Source: Sphingomonas faeni
GTDB taxonomy: Bacteria > Pseudomonadota > Alphaproteobacteria > Sphingomonadales > Sphingomonadaceae
Assembly: GCF_003053745.1 (NCBI RefSeq)
Contig: NZ_QAYE01000001.1
Coordinates: 372,001-436,000 of the forward strand
Length of the DNA: 64,000 bases
Direction: 5' to 3'
This document shows positions 34,229 to 44,800 of the stretch, piece by piece. A program made the position numbers and the translations under genes. How positions within the stretch are numbered: position 1 is the first letter of the stretch; each line of letters begins with the position of its first letter. Under the pieces are notes generated by a model. It was given only the letters and a program-made list of their open reading frames with translations, was not told where the DNA came from and did no database searches.

Positions 34229-34334
34229 CCACCCCGGCGAAGGCCGGGGCCCAGTTGGGGGACGTTGCCAACTGAACGATGCGCGCCGTTACGACCACCT
34301 TTCCACTTGGGCCCCGGCCTCCGCCGGGGTCGTG
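34229..34334 (-). repeat. Dispersed 105-base palindromic element, family A copy 1
   Basis: The arms contain CCCCGGCGAAGGCCGGGG and GCCCCGGCCTCCGCCGGGG, each next to CCAGTTGGG-type sequence. The asymmetric centre carries CGTTACGACCACCTTTCC, which places this copy in the reverse orientation relative to copies 2 and 4. Confidence 0.75.
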
Positions 34335-34361
34335 GCGGTTGGTCGGCGCGTCCTGTCCGCC

Positions 34362-36467
34362 TCAGCCCTCGATCATCGTCCGGATCTGCGTCGCCAACGC
34401 CTCCATCGCGAAAGGCTTGGTGATCATCGACATCCCAGGCTCCAGGAAACCCGACGCCAGCGCGGCATTCTCCGCATAGCCCGTCATGAACAGCACGCGG
34501 AGCCCCGGACGCAGCGCACGACCCGCATCGGCGACCTGACGACCGTTCAGTCCGGGCAGGCCGATGTCGGTCACAAGCAGGTCGATCCGCTCCATCGTCC
34601 GCAGCTTGTCGAGTCCGGCAGGGCCGTCATGCGCCTCAACCGCCCGGTAACCGAGCTCGCCCAGCACTTCGACGATCAGCGCGCGAACGACCGAATCGTC
34701 CTCGACCACCAGCACGATCTCGCCAGCATCGGTAACGTGCTCCTGCGTCAGCCCCGGCAGCGCCTCGTCCTGCCCCGCTTCGCCGTAATGGCGCGGCAGA
34801 TACAGCTTGATCGTCGTGCCGTGGCCGAGCTCGCTATAAATCCTCGCATAGCCTTCGGACTGACGCGCGAAGCCGTAGATCATCGACAGGCCGAGCCCGG
34901 TCCCCTGGCCGATCGGCTTGGTGGTGAAGAACGGCTCGAATGCCTTGGCGATCGTGTCGGCGGACATGCCGGTGCCGGTGTCGGACACGCAGATGCAGAC
35001 GTAATGGCCCGGCCGGACATCACGCTGGCTGGCGGCGAAATGATCGTCGAGGTGCGCGTTGCACGTCTCGATCGTGAGCTTGCCCCCATGCGGCATCGCG
35101 TCGCGCGCGTTGATGACGAGGTTGAGCAGCGAATTCTCGAGCTGGTTGGGATCGCACAATGTCGTCCACAGGCCACCGGCGAGCACCAACTCGAGTTCGA
35201 TCTGCTCGCCGGTGGTGCGGCGAAGCAGGTCCTCGAGCGAGGCGACCAGCGGGTTGACCTTCACCGGACGCGGATCGAGCGGCTGGCGACGCGAGAACGC
35301 CAGCAGGCGGTGAGTGAGCGAGGCGGCGCGGTTGGCGGCGGTGGTCGCGCCGGTGATGAAGCGATCGAGTTCGCTCACCCGCCCTTGTGCGACGCGCCGC
35401 TGGACGATCTCCAGGCTGCCGGTGATGCCTTGCAGCAGATTGTTGAAATCGTGCGCGATGCCGCCGGTGAGTTGCCCGACCGCCTCCATCTTCTGCGCCT
35501 GGCGGAGTGCCTCCTGCGCCTCGATCAGTTCCTGGGTGCGATCGCGCACGCGCTGTTCGAGGTCGGCGTTTAGCGATTGCAGGTCGCGTTCGAGCCGCTT
35601 GCGATCGGTGACGTCGGCGCCCTCGACGAAAATGCCGACCACCGTCCCGGTTGCGTCTCGGATCGGCTGGAAAACGAAATCGACGTAGCGATCGTGGACC
35701 GCGCCGCCAGGCTCCGCCTGGACCGCATACAGCATCCCACTCGCGGTGAACGCATCGCCGCTCGCGAACACACGATCAAGCAGGTCGACAAACCCCTGTT
35801 CGACCGCGTCGGGCAACGCCTCCGCAACGGTGCGGCCGAGCACCTCGCGGTGGCCGATCAGCTTGTCGTATCCGGGGTTGGTCAACTCGACCCGGTGTTC
35901 GGGCCCGCGCAACATCGCCATGAAGGTCGGCGCCTGCGCGAACATCTGGCTCATCCGCTCGCGCTCGTCGCGCAGCGCGCGTTCCGTCTGGACCTGATCG
36001 GTGCTCTCATAGGTCGAGCAGAACATGCCAGCGATCGCGCCGCTTTCGTCGCGGACTGGCGAGTAGGAGAAGGTGAACCAGGTGCGCTCGTCATAGCCCT
36101 TGCGGTTGGTGACGAGCGGCAGATTCTCGAAGAACGAGGCTTCGCCCGCCAGCGCCTTGTCGACGAGCGGACTGATGTCGGGCCAGAGTTCGGCCCAGAT
36201 GTCGGGCAGCCGGTTGCCGAGTGCCGCAGGATGCTTGTCGTGCAGGATCCGCGCGTAGTGATCATTGTACAGGAAGCCGAGCTCGGGCCCCCAGGCGATG
36301 CACATCGCGAATTCGGAGGCGAGCATCAACGAGACGATCGATCGGAGCGACTGCGGCCAGTGCTCGATCCGCCCCAGCGGGGACGACGACCAATCATGCG
36401 CGCGGATCATCGCGGCCATTTCGCCGCCACCGGTCAGGAAATCGGCCTCGGCCGTCTGTGTGGTCAT
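34362..36467 (-). CDS. Soluble hybrid histidine kinase (PAS-PAS-HisKA-HATPase-REC)
   Basis: A 701-residue sensor kinase without membrane segments. Two PAS-like regions (about 20-165 and 180-300) precede a coiled linker (LNADLEQRVRDRTQELIEAQ), a HisKA domain with His339 in GGIAHDFNNLLQ, and an HATPase domain (N box NLVINARDAMP, then DTGTGMSADTI and GTGLGLSMIYGF). A receiver domain (about 585-700) has phospho-acceptor Asp634 in LLVTDIGLPG. A His-to-Asp phosphorelay within the protein is expected; the output partner is not nearby. CAGGAA precedes the ATG. PAS domains of this type often sense light or small ligands; no ligand can be named. Confidence 0.9.
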   Translation of the reverse strand: MTTQTAEADFLTGGGEMAAMIRAHDWSSSPLGRIEHWPQSLRSIVSLMLASEFAMCIAWGPELGFLYNDHYARILHDKHPAALGNRLPDIWAELWPDISPLVDKALAGEASFFENLPLVTNRKGYDERTWFTFSYSPVRDESGAIAGMFCSTYESTDQVQTERALRDERERMSQMFAQAPTFMAMLRGPEHRVELTNPGYDKLIGHREVLGRTVAEALPDAVEQGFVDLLDRVFASGDAFTASGMLYAVQAEPGGAVHDRYVDFVFQPIRDATGTVVGIFVEGADVTDRKRLERDLQSLNADLEQRVRDRTQELIEAQEALRQAQKMEAVGQLTGGIAHDFNNLLQGITGSLEIVQRRVAQGRVSELDRFITGATTAANRAASLTHRLLAFSRRQPLDPRPVKVNPLVASLEDLLRRTTGEQIELELVLAGGLWTTLCDPNQLENSLLNLVINARDAMPHGGKLTIETCNAHLDDHFAASQRDVRPGHYVCICVSDTGTGMSADTIAKAFEPFFTTKPIGQGTGLGLSMIYGFARQSEGYARIYSELGHGTTIKLYLPRHYGEAGQDEALPGLTQEHVTDAGEIVLVVEDDSVVRALIVEVLGELGYRAVEAHDGPAGLDKLRTMERIDLLVTDIGLPGLNGRQVADAGRALRPGLRVLFMTGYAENAALASGFLEPGMSMITKPFAMEALATQIRTMIEG

Positions 36468-36585
36468 CTCAAATTCCTGCCGGGTCGCACGCCGGGCCGA
36501 ATTTTACGCCGGTGCGCGTTCGATACGGCCGGTCGATACGGCGACGCATCGAAGGTTTCTACCGGTTCGCGGGCAGGTCGCCGGG

Positions 36586-37311
36586 TCATCGGCACAGTTC
36601 GTCCGCCAGACACGTCAGGCTGTCGACGCTATGGTCCCAATCCTGCACGGCATCCGCGTCGGGTGCGGGTCGGCCACCATATTCTTGCGGGCGGTCGACA
36701 TAGGTGGTTTGCAGGCCAGCGGCGCGCGCCGCGGCGAGATCGCTGTGGTGCGCGGCGACGAGGCAGAGTTCGCCGGGAGCGATGTCGAGAAACCGCGCGG
36801 TGGCGAGGTAGGATTCGGGGAGCGGCTTGTAGACGCGGCTAACTTCCGCTCCGAGGATCGCGTCCCACGGGAGACCGGCGCGACGGGCCATTTCCAGCAT
36901 TAGCGCGATGTTGCCGTTGCTGAGCGTGACGATCGGGTAGCGGGTCTTGAGGCGGGTCAGGCCTTCGACCGAGTCTGGCCATGGGTCGAGACGGTGCCAG
37001 GCGTGGGTCAGGTCGTTGAGCGTGGCCGCGTCCAGCGTGGCCGGGTCGACGCCGTGGTGACGGAGCAGGTCTTCAAGTGCCTCGCGGTGGAGCGTGTCGA
37101 GAATGACGAAGGGCCGCCGTCCGCTGCGGACCTCCTCAAGCGCCGGCTGATAGCGTTTGCGCCAGCCGTCGGCGAATCGGTGCGAGTCGATATCGGTGCG
37201 GCCGAGGCGCGCGAGGATCGGGGCGGCATCGCGCGCGATGCCGGAGCGCCAGTCGACCACGGTGCCGAACACGTCGAACGCGAGGGCTTTGATCGGGGCG
37301 CGATGTACCAT
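36586..37311 (-). CDS. Haloacid dehalogenase type II-like hydrolase
   Basis: A 241-residue HAD-superfamily enzyme. Nucleophile Asp13 lies in FDVFGTVVDW, motif II in VTLSNGN, the lysine in YKPLPESYLATARFL and the last motif in VAAHHSDLAAARAAGL. DVFGT, the SNG motif and the KP-P-x-Y helix are those of L-2-haloacid dehalogenases, which replace the halogen of 2-haloacids with hydroxyl. Many annotated members have other substrates. It stands alone between two repeat-bearing spacers. Confidence 0.82.
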   Translation of the reverse strand: MVHRAPIKALAFDVFGTVVDWRSGIARDAAPILARLGRTDIDSHRFADGWRKRYQPALEEVRSGRRPFVILDTLHREALEDLLRHHGVDPATLDAATLNDLTHAWHRLDPWPDSVEGLTRLKTRYPIVTLSNGNIALMLEMARRAGLPWDAILGAEVSRVYKPLPESYLATARFLDIAPGELCLVAAHHSDLAAARAAGLQTTYVDRPQEYGGRPAPDADAVQDWDHSVDSLTCLADELCR

Positions 37312-37422
37312 GAGGGTGAGACGGTGGGAGGCGGCGGTTGGTTCCCGGGAATGGGGGACTTCCGGGCCTTTGCGCAGGCCGTCGTTGAGCGGGGATTCTT
37401 ACGCTCGGTCCCTTACGTTGAC

Positions 37423-37528
37423 CCACCCCGGCGGAGGCCGGGGCCCAGTTGGGAAGGTCGTAATAACGAAGGACGGCGTTCGCCAATCCACGTTTCCCAA
37501 CTGGGCCCCGGCCTCCGCCGGGGTGGTG
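37423..37528 (+). repeat. Dispersed 105-base palindromic element, family A copy 2
   Basis: The arms CACCCCGGCGGAGGCCGGGG and GGCCCCGGCCTCCGCCGGGG flank a centre with AAGGTCGTAATAACGA. Taken as the forward orientation. It sits between the HAD gene start and the GGDEF-EAL gene stop. Confidence 0.75.
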
Positions 37529-37551
37529 GATTTTTATTGTTCTCAGCTAAC

Positions 37552-40206
37552 TCACCCAGTCCGGCGAAGACGCGCGGAGTGGCCCTGGTTCAGCCGTTCC
37601 AGGTTGAACGCCTCGTGGAACTCGATTCCCGCCTTGCCGGCGCGGGCCCAGCGGATGCGGGCGGCGAACATCTGGTGCTCGACCAGTTCGATCTCCAGTT
37701 CGACGCCGTCGGGATTGCCGGCGATCCGGAGCCCATCGAGCATCGCGCCCGAGGTCGAGATGTCGCGGATGCGGACGTCGCCCGGGACCCCGTCGATCGA
37801 AATCCGCGCGGAACGCAGCATCTTGGTACGCGGCGCGCGAGTCACCTTGAAGCCGCTGGCGGTGGCGGTCCCGTTCTCGACCTCCAATTGCCGCAAAGCC
37901 TCGTCCGCGCGGACCGGGCGGCCATAGACATAGCCCTGGATATGGCTGCACCCGAGGTCGCGGATCAGGTCGATCTCGTCCTGCACCTCGACCCCCTCGG
38001 CGGTCGTCTCCATGCCGAGCGTGTCGGCGAGCGTGACGATCGCCTTGATGATCGCCGCGTTGCGGTTGCCCGGTTCGGCGGCGCCACGCACGAACGACTG
38101 GTCGATCTTGATCTTGTCGAACGGCGCGTTGCGCAGGTAGCCGAGCGACGAATAACCGGTGCCGAAATCGTCCAGCGCAAGCCGCACGCCGATCCCCTTC
38201 AGCGCCTTGAACATCTGTTCCGACGAGCGCGTCTCGTCGAGGAATACGCCTTCGGTGATCTCCAGTTCGAGTCTGCCTGCGGCGATGCCAGACTGGGCGA
38301 GCGCGCTGGTGACGAGCGCGGGCAGAGCGGGGTTGGCGAACTGGATCGGCGAGACGTTGACCGCGACGCGGACCGAGCCGGGCCAGCGCGCTGCCTCCAG
38401 GCACGCGGTCCGCAGCACCCATTCGCCGATCGCCTCGATCAGCCCGCATTCCTCCGCGACCGGGATGAAGTCGGCGGGCGAGACGAGCCCGCGCGTCGGG
38501 TGATCCCAACGGATCAGCGCTTCGTAGCCGACGATCTGCGCCGATTTCGTGCTGACGATCGGCTGGTAGCAGAGGTGGAACGCGCCATCCGAGATTGCCG
38601 CGCGCAGATCGTCCTCGAGCAGTTTCCGCGTGCGCGCGCCGGTCAGCATGTCGTCCGAATAGAAGCGGTGGACGCCGCGGCCATCGGCCTTGGCGGCGTA
38701 CAGCGCGAGATCGGCGTTGCGGACGAGCGTCTCGGCATCGTCGCCGTCGTCGGGTGCGATCGCGATGCCGATCGAGCAGCCGATCGTGACCGACGTCCCG
38801 CTGATGAAATAGGGTTCGGACAGCGAGGCGATGACTTCGCGGGACAGCGCGGCGAGCGTATCGCGGTCGGCGATGCCGGGCAACACGACCTGGAACTCGT
38901 CGCCGCCCAGCCGCCCGACCAGCCCCGCATCGGCGATCCCGCGCTGGAGCCGTTGCGCGACCTGTTTCAACAGCGTGTCGCCCGCCTGGTGGCCCAGCGT
39001 ATCGTTGACCGCCTTGAACCGATCGAGATCCATCAGGAACAACGACGTCGCGCGGTACGGACCGGTCTTCTGCGCCAGCGTCTTGTCGAGCGACGAGCGC
39101 ATCCGCTGGCGGTTCGCGAGCCCGGTGAGTCCGTCGAACAGCGCCAGCCGCGTGATCTCGGCTTCCGACTTGCGCTGTTCGGTCAGGTCGCGGCCCGAGC
39201 CGATGAAACCCTGGAAGCGCCCGAGGTCGTCGACCACCGGCCTCCCCGAGATCGACCACCAGCGTTCGCAATCGGGCGAGGTCGCGGCGCACACCGAATA
39301 GTCCGAGAACGACGTGCGCGAGGCGATGTGGAAGGCGAGCGTCCGTTCGGTGCCGGGCGCGTCGTTGTCCATGCGGAACAGGTCGGTGAGCGGTTGCCCG
39401 ACCGCGTCGTCGGCGAGGCCGAGTTCGTCGGTCACCTTGGCGGACAGGTAGGTCAGGCGGCCCTGGCGGTCGGCTTCCCAGAACCAGCCGGTACCCTGGT
39501 CCTCGAATTCGGCGACCATCCGGATTGCGAGCCGGCCTTCGCTCGCGTCCTCGGCGCGGCTCAGTTCCTGCGCGACGTCGATCCGCGCGAGGCGGTGCGC
39601 GACGATTCCCAGGCTGCCGAGGAACAGGATCGCGACCAGCAGCGGCATACCGATCCCCGCGCAGACCGCGAGCATCACGACGATCCCGACGCCGAGGCCG
39701 AGCGTCGCCGCGCGGACCGCATGGACGCTAACCGCCGTAACCGCGATCATCCCCAGCACCGCGACGCAGCACGCAAGTTGCAGCGACCCTGACGGTGCAC
39801 GCGCGACGGTCCACAGTAGTGACAGCGACAGCGCGGCGACGCCGGCGACGCCAACGGTAAGCGCGCGGTTGCGCTTATAGGCAGGCCATTCGCGCAATCC
39901 CGGCAGCCGCAGCACGCCGAACATGCCTGCGGACAGCGCCGCCAGGATCGCGGCATGGATGCTGATCGACGGGACGATGGTGCCAAGACCGGCGGCGGGC
40001 GGCGCGATCAGCGCAAGCGCGACGAGGAGGGCACAGGCGACCATCTGCGTGGCGATCGCGATCGGCCAGGTTTCCGCGACCTGCGCGAGCTTGCGATCGA
40101 GGAGTTCGGCAACCTGCTCGCGCGCATCCTCGCCGAGCCCGAACACGGCGGGGGCTGGCGATCGATCGCGCGCGCGGCGATCCGCGACGGGGAGGGGGGC
40201 GTACAT
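37552..40206 (-). CDS. Membrane PAS-GGDEF-EAL-PilZ cyclic-di-GMP protein
   Basis: An 884-residue protein. About six hydrophobic segments (about 45-215) anchor it in the inner membrane. A PAS domain follows (about 235-345). GGDEF residues 434-438 (RLGGDEFQVVLPG) are intact, and the EAL domain has EALIRWDHP (about 561) and DDFGTGYSS (about 680). Both cyclase and phosphodiesterase sites therefore look competent. The last 90 residues form a PilZ-like domain (DISTSGAMLDG matching D/N-x-S-x-x-G), but the basic motif reads LRSAR rather than the usual RxxxR. It probably sets local cyclic-di-GMP levels and could bind its own product. Confidence 0.88.
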   Translation of the reverse strand: MYAPLPVADRRARDRSPAPAVFGLGEDAREQVAELLDRKLAQVAETWPIAIATQMVACALLVALALIAPPAAGLGTIVPSISIHAAILAALSAGMFGVLRLPGLREWPAYKRNRALTVGVAGVAALSLSLLWTVARAPSGSLQLACCVAVLGMIAVTAVSVHAVRAATLGLGVGIVVMLAVCAGIGMPLLVAILFLGSLGIVAHRLARIDVAQELSRAEDASEGRLAIRMVAEFEDQGTGWFWEADRQGRLTYLSAKVTDELGLADDAVGQPLTDLFRMDNDAPGTERTLAFHIASRTSFSDYSVCAATSPDCERWWSISGRPVVDDLGRFQGFIGSGRDLTEQRKSEAEITRLALFDGLTGLANRQRMRSSLDKTLAQKTGPYRATSLFLMDLDRFKAVNDTLGHQAGDTLLKQVAQRLQRGIADAGLVGRLGGDEFQVVLPGIADRDTLAALSREVIASLSEPYFISGTSVTIGCSIGIAIAPDDGDDAETLVRNADLALYAAKADGRGVHRFYSDDMLTGARTRKLLEDDLRAAISDGAFHLCYQPIVSTKSAQIVGYEALIRWDHPTRGLVSPADFIPVAEECGLIEAIGEWVLRTACLEAARWPGSVRVAVNVSPIQFANPALPALVTSALAQSGIAAGRLELEITEGVFLDETRSSEQMFKALKGIGVRLALDDFGTGYSSLGYLRNAPFDKIKIDQSFVRGAAEPGNRNAAIIKAIVTLADTLGMETTAEGVEVQDEIDLIRDLGCSHIQGYVYGRPVRADEALRQLEVENGTATASGFKVTRAPRTKMLRSARISIDGVPGDVRIRDISTSGAMLDGLRIAGNPDGVELEIELVEHQMFAARIRWARAGKAGIEFHEAFNLERLNQGHSARLRRTG

Positions 40207-40280
40207 CCAGCCGTTCTGACTGGAATTAGTTGCTGATACGGTAAGATCGACCGAACCAAAAACTTTGCCCGTCCAGCGTG

Positions 40281-41867
40281 TTAGTTGGTTTCCGCCCGCG
40301 GTGCGCCGCTCATCGTCACCGGTTGGGGACCGTCGGCGGTGGCTTCAAGCGTCGAATCGCCGCCAAGTACCCGGTACAGCGTCACGCGGTTGCTGGCGCC
40401 GACGAGCTGCGTCGCGACGAGGTTGCGTTGCGCGGTGTAGAGCGAGCGCTGTGCGTCGAGCGAGTTGAGGAAGGTGTCGATCCCCCCGCGATAGCGCGCG
40501 TCGGAGAGGCGGTAGGTGTCGAGGGCCGCTTCCGAGAAGTTCTGGTTCGCCTTCATCTGTTCGGCGATGGTCCCCTGGCGCGCCAGTGCGTCGGCGGTTT
40601 CCTGGAACGCGGTCTGGATCGTCTTTTCGTAGGTCGCGAGCGCAGCGTCGCGTTGCGCCTTCGAATAGGCGACACCGGCGATCCCGGCCCCTGCACGGAA
40701 GATCGGATAGCTGACCGAGGGCGCGACCGAATAGTTGAACGCGCCGCCGCTGAACAGCGAGGTGAGCGACGTGCTGGCGAACCCGAGGATGCCGGTCAGC
40801 GAAATCTTCGGGAACAGTTCCGCGCGGGCCGCGCCGATCTCGGCGTTGGTGGCGCGTAGCTGGTATTCGGACTCGACGACGTCCGGACGGCGCAGGAGGA
40901 TGCTGCTGTCGAGCCCCGCCGGCAGCGTGGCGACGGTCGGTAGGGCCTGCTCGATCGAGGCGGGCAACAGGCTGGCATCGACCGGCGCGCCGACGAGCAG
41001 TTGCAGCGCGTTGACGTCCTGCGCGAGCGCGGTGCGTTGCTGCGCGAGGTCGGACTGGGCGGTGAACAGGATCTGCTGCGCCTGGCGGAGATCGGTGCGC
41101 GGCGCGACGCCGCCGCGCAGCCGCGCGTTGGTCAGCGTGACGCTGCGCTGCGAACTCGCCACCGTGTCCTGCGCGATCTTGAGCAGGCTCTGGTCCGACG
41201 CGTAGGTGAGCCACGCATCGGCGATGTCGCCGACGAGCGTCAGGCGGGTGGCGCGCGCGGCGGCTTCGGTCGCGAAATAGCGATCGAGCGCGGCGCTGGT
41301 CAGCGAGCGGATGCGGCCGAACAGGTCGAGCTCGAACGCGGTCGTGCCGAGGTCGACCGAGAAGGCGCTGTTCGAACTCGACGAGCTGACTACCGATCCG
41401 GTGCCGGTGCCGGTGCCGGTGCCTGTTCCGGTGCCGCCTGTACCGGTCCCGGTCCCGGTTCCCGTTCCGGTCCCGCCTGTTCCCGTACCGCCCGTTCCGC
41501 TCGTAACGGTGTTGCTGGTGCCGTTGCCGCCGCCCGAATAGGTGTAGCGGCCGCTCGCATCGAGCTGCGGCAACAGGTCGGCGCGCTGGATGCGGTACTG
41601 CGCGCGGGTCGAGGCGATGTTGGCGGCGGCGACGCGGAGATCGCGGTTGTTGGCGAGCGCCTGGACGATGATCTGCTGGAGTCGCGGGTCCTTGAAGACG
41701 TCGCGGTACGTGATCGCGGGCAACGTCGCTTCGGATTGCCGCAGATACGCGTCGCCGACCGGAAGCGACGGCGGGACGGGAAGTTCGGTTCGCGCGTATT
41801 TCGGCGCGAGCGAGCAGCCGGCGAGCGCGGTCGAGGCGGCGAGGATCAGGACTAGCGAGCGCATCAT
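40281..41867 (-). CDS. RND efflux outer-membrane lipoprotein (NodT/OprM type)
   Basis: A 528-residue TolC-like channel. The lipobox LAGC marks lipid attachment at Cys18. The two long periplasmic helix repeats and a C-terminal half (GGVAPRTDLRQAQ, RYRGGIDTFLNSLDAQRSLY) are typical of the NodT family. Residues about 124-157 are almost only Gly and Thr. They lie between two barrel strands (LDASGRYTYSG and SAFSVDLGTTAFELDLFG), so in the first extracellular loop. The gene overlaps the RND permease stop by four bases and is the last of a complete adaptor-permease-channel operon. Confidence 0.9.
   Translation of the reverse strand: MMRSLVLILAASTALAGCSLAPKYARTELPVPPSLPVGDAYLRQSEATLPAITYRDVFKDPRLQQIIVQALANNRDLRVAAANIASTRAQYRIQRADLLPQLDASGRYTYSGGGNGTSNTVTSGTGGTGTGGTGTGTGTGTGTGGTGTGTGTGTGTGSVVSSSSSNSAFSVDLGTTAFELDLFGRIRSLTSAALDRYFATEAAARATRLTLVGDIADAWLTYASDQSLLKIAQDTVASSQRSVTLTNARLRGGVAPRTDLRQAQQILFTAQSDLAQQRTALAQDVNALQLLVGAPVDASLLPASIEQALPTVATLPAGLDSSILLRRPDVVESEYQLRATNAEIGAARAELFPKISLTGILGFASTSLTSLFSGGAFNYSVAPSVSYPIFRAGAGIAGVAYSKAQRDAALATYEKTIQTAFQETADALARQGTIAEQMKANQNFSEAALDTYRLSDARYRGGIDTFLNSLDAQRSLYTAQRNLVATQLVGASNRVTLYRVLGGDSTLEATADGPQPVTMSGAPRAETN
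41398..41497. repeat. Gly-Thr-encoding tandem repeat inside the efflux channel gene
   Basis: About 100 bases of imperfect 6-base units (GGTGCCGGTGCC / GGTTCCCGTTCC types on the plus strand) encode an almost pure Gly-Thr string on the minus strand. Third-base variation between units suggests the array is not freshly expanded. Confidence 0.8.
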
Positions 41868-44800
41868 GCGGGCTCCGGCCGGTGAGGGCCCTGTGGTTCG
41901 GGCGGACCCAATGGTTCGTTGTGGTCGCCATCGGATCCATGGTCATCATGGCCCTGGAAGCCGGTCGGCTTGCCCCGCAGCTTGGCGATGCCATCACGCG
42001 CCCCGCGACGGACGAGGACGAAGAACAGCGGGATGTAGAAGATCGCGAGGATCGTCGCAGTCAGCATGCCGCCGACCACTGCCGTGCCGATCGCGATGCG
42101 GCTGTTCGCGCCCGCACCGGTCGACAGCGCCAAGGGCAACACGCCGAGGATGAACGCGAAAGACGTCATCAGGATCGGGCGCAACCGGATCTTCGCCGCG
42201 GACAGCGCCGCTTCGATGACGCGCTTGCCCTTTTTTTCCTCCTGCTCGGCGAACTCGATCATCAGGATCGCGTTCTTCGCGGCCAGACCCATCGTCGTCA
42301 GCAGGCCGATCTGGAGATAGACGTCGTTGATCAGGCCACGCAGCGTCACCGCGAGGATCGCGCCGACAAGGCCGAGCGGGATCACGAGCAGCACCGCGAT
42401 CGGGATCGACCAGCTCTCGTACAGCGCGGCGAGGCACAGGAACACGACCAGCAGCGACAGGCCGTAGAGGATCGGTGCCTGGCCCGAGGACAGGCGTTCC
42501 TGATACGACAGGCCCGACCATGCGACCGAGGTGCCGGGGATCTGCCCCGCAAGCTCGGCGATCCGGTTCATCGCATCGCCCGAGCTGACGCCGGCCGCGC
42601 CCGACCCCTGGATCTCGTACGAGGCGATGCCGTTGAAGCGCGACAGCGTGGTCGGTGCCTGGCCCCAGCTGGTTTTCGCGAACGACGAGAACGGTGCCAT
42701 CTGGCCATTCGTGCCACGGACGAACCACTGGCTCAGGTCCGACGGCTGCGCGCGGAACTGCGCGTCGCCCTGGACATAGACTCGCTTCACACGGCCGCGG
42801 TCGATGAAGTCGTTGACGTACTGACCACCCCAGGCGGTCGACAGCGTCGAGTTCACGTTCGCCTGGGTGAGGCCGAGCGTGGAGAGCTTCTGCTGGTCGG
42901 CATCGACGCGCAACGTGGCGACGTCGGGCAGTTCGGTGAGGCGGATCGCGGTCAGCGACGAGTCGGCACGCGCGAGCGCGAGCAGTTTGTCGCGCGCGGC
43001 GTTGAACTCGATCTGGCTAAGCCCGCCGGCGTTCTGCAACTCCATCGTGAAGCCGTTCGACGAACCAAGACCGCGCACGGCTGGTGGTACCAGCGAGTAG
43101 ACCTGTGCGTCACGGAAGCCGGCGAACGCCTTCGACGCGCGACCGGTGATTGCTTCGGCGGTGTTCTCCTTGCCGTGGCGATCTTCCCACGGCGCGAACG
43201 AGACGAAGCCCTGGCCCGTATTCTGGCCGCTCGCGCCGCCACCGCCGCCACCGCTGACGGTGAACATCGTGCGGACGTTGGCCTTCTCGTTGGTGAAGTA
43301 ATATTGCTCGATCTGCTTTTGCAGCGCGAAGGTGCGACCTTGCGTGGCGCCGGCGGGAAGCTGGAACTGGACGATGCCCGAGCCCTGGTCCTCGGTCGGC
43401 AGGAAGCCCGTCGGTAGCCGCAGGAACAGCACCGCGAGCACCGCGACGATCACTGCGTAGATCAGCAGGAACAGCCACTTGCGGTCGATCACCGACTGCA
43501 CCGCACCGGTGTATTTCTGCGTGCCCTTCTCGAACCCGCTGTTGAACTTGTCGCCAGCGCGCGTGAAAAAGTGCGCCACTTTCGGGAATTTGCGTTCGCC
43601 CCAGCTCTTCTCGGTGTTGCCGTCGGCGTCCTTCTTCTTCTGCTTGAGCAGCGTCGCGGTGAGGGCCGGCGAGAGGATCAGCGCGACCAGCACCGACAGG
43701 ACCATCGCCGACACCATCGTCAGCGAGAACTGGCGGTAGATCACGCCGGTCGAGCCGCCGAAGAACGCCATCGGCAGGAACACCGCCGACAGCACCAGCG
43801 CGATCGCGACCAGCGCGACGGTGATCTCGTTCATCGATTCGATCGTCGCCTCCCGAGGCGTCATCTCGGGATTTTCCTCCATCAGGCGCTCGACGTTCTC
43901 GACCACGACGATCGCGTCGTCGACCAGCAGGCCGATCGCGAGCACCAGCCCGAACAGCGTCAACGTGTTGATCGAGAAGCCTGCGAGATAGAACACGCCG
44001 AACGTGCCGAGCAGCACGACCGGGACCGCGATCGTCGGGATCAGCGTCGCGCGCCAGCTTTGCAGGAACACGAACATGACGATGACGACGAGGATGACGG
44101 CCTCGATCAGCGTCTTGACGACCTCGTCGATCGACAGCTTGATGAAGTCCGTCGTGTCGTTGGCGTAGGCGAATTTCAGGCCGGGCGGGAAGCTCTTGGC
44201 GGACTTGGCGACGAACGCCTTGACCAGCTCGGCGGTCTTGAGCGCGTCGGCGCCCGGCGCGAGCAGCACCGCGATGCCTGCGCCGGGATGCGCGTTGACG
44301 CGACTGCGCGCGTTGTAGTTCTCCGCACCCAGCTCTATCCGGGCGACATCGCGCAGCTTGACGACCGCGCTGTCGTTGGTCGTCTTCAGGATGATGTTGG
44401 CGAACTGCTCGGGCGTCTGGAGGCGCGACTGCGCGGTGACGGTCGCGTTGAGCATCTGCGTGTCGGGCTGGGGTTGCCCGCCGAGTTCGCCGGCGGCGAC
44501 TTCGGTGTTCTGCGCCTGGATCGCGGTGGTCACGTCGCTCGGGATCAGCTGGTAGCTGGCGAGCTTGTTCGGGTTCAGCCAGATCCGCATCGCGTATTGC
44601 GCGCCGAACACGTTGCTGTCGCCGATGCCGGGAATACGGCCGAGCGGGTCCTGCAGGTTCGAGACGAGATAGTCCGAGACGTCCTGGTTGGTCAGCTTGT
44701 CGGTCTCGTCATAGACGCCGACGATCAGGAGGTTGTCGGGGTTCGATTTGCGGACAACGAGGCCCTGTTGCTGGACCTGCGTGGGGAGGCGGGACAGCGT

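Larger units (their letters stand above)
33653..34361. other. Long spacer between nrdA and the histidine kinase gene, no convincing gene
   Basis: About 700 bases with no supported coding region. It holds the presumed nrdA promoter (33653-33760), a G-rich stretch with repeated GCGAAG/GCAAGGGGG words (about 33810-33965), the 24-G run and two palindromic repeats listed separately. Open frames here are low-complexity Gly/Arg/Pro strings. Confidence 0.6.
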
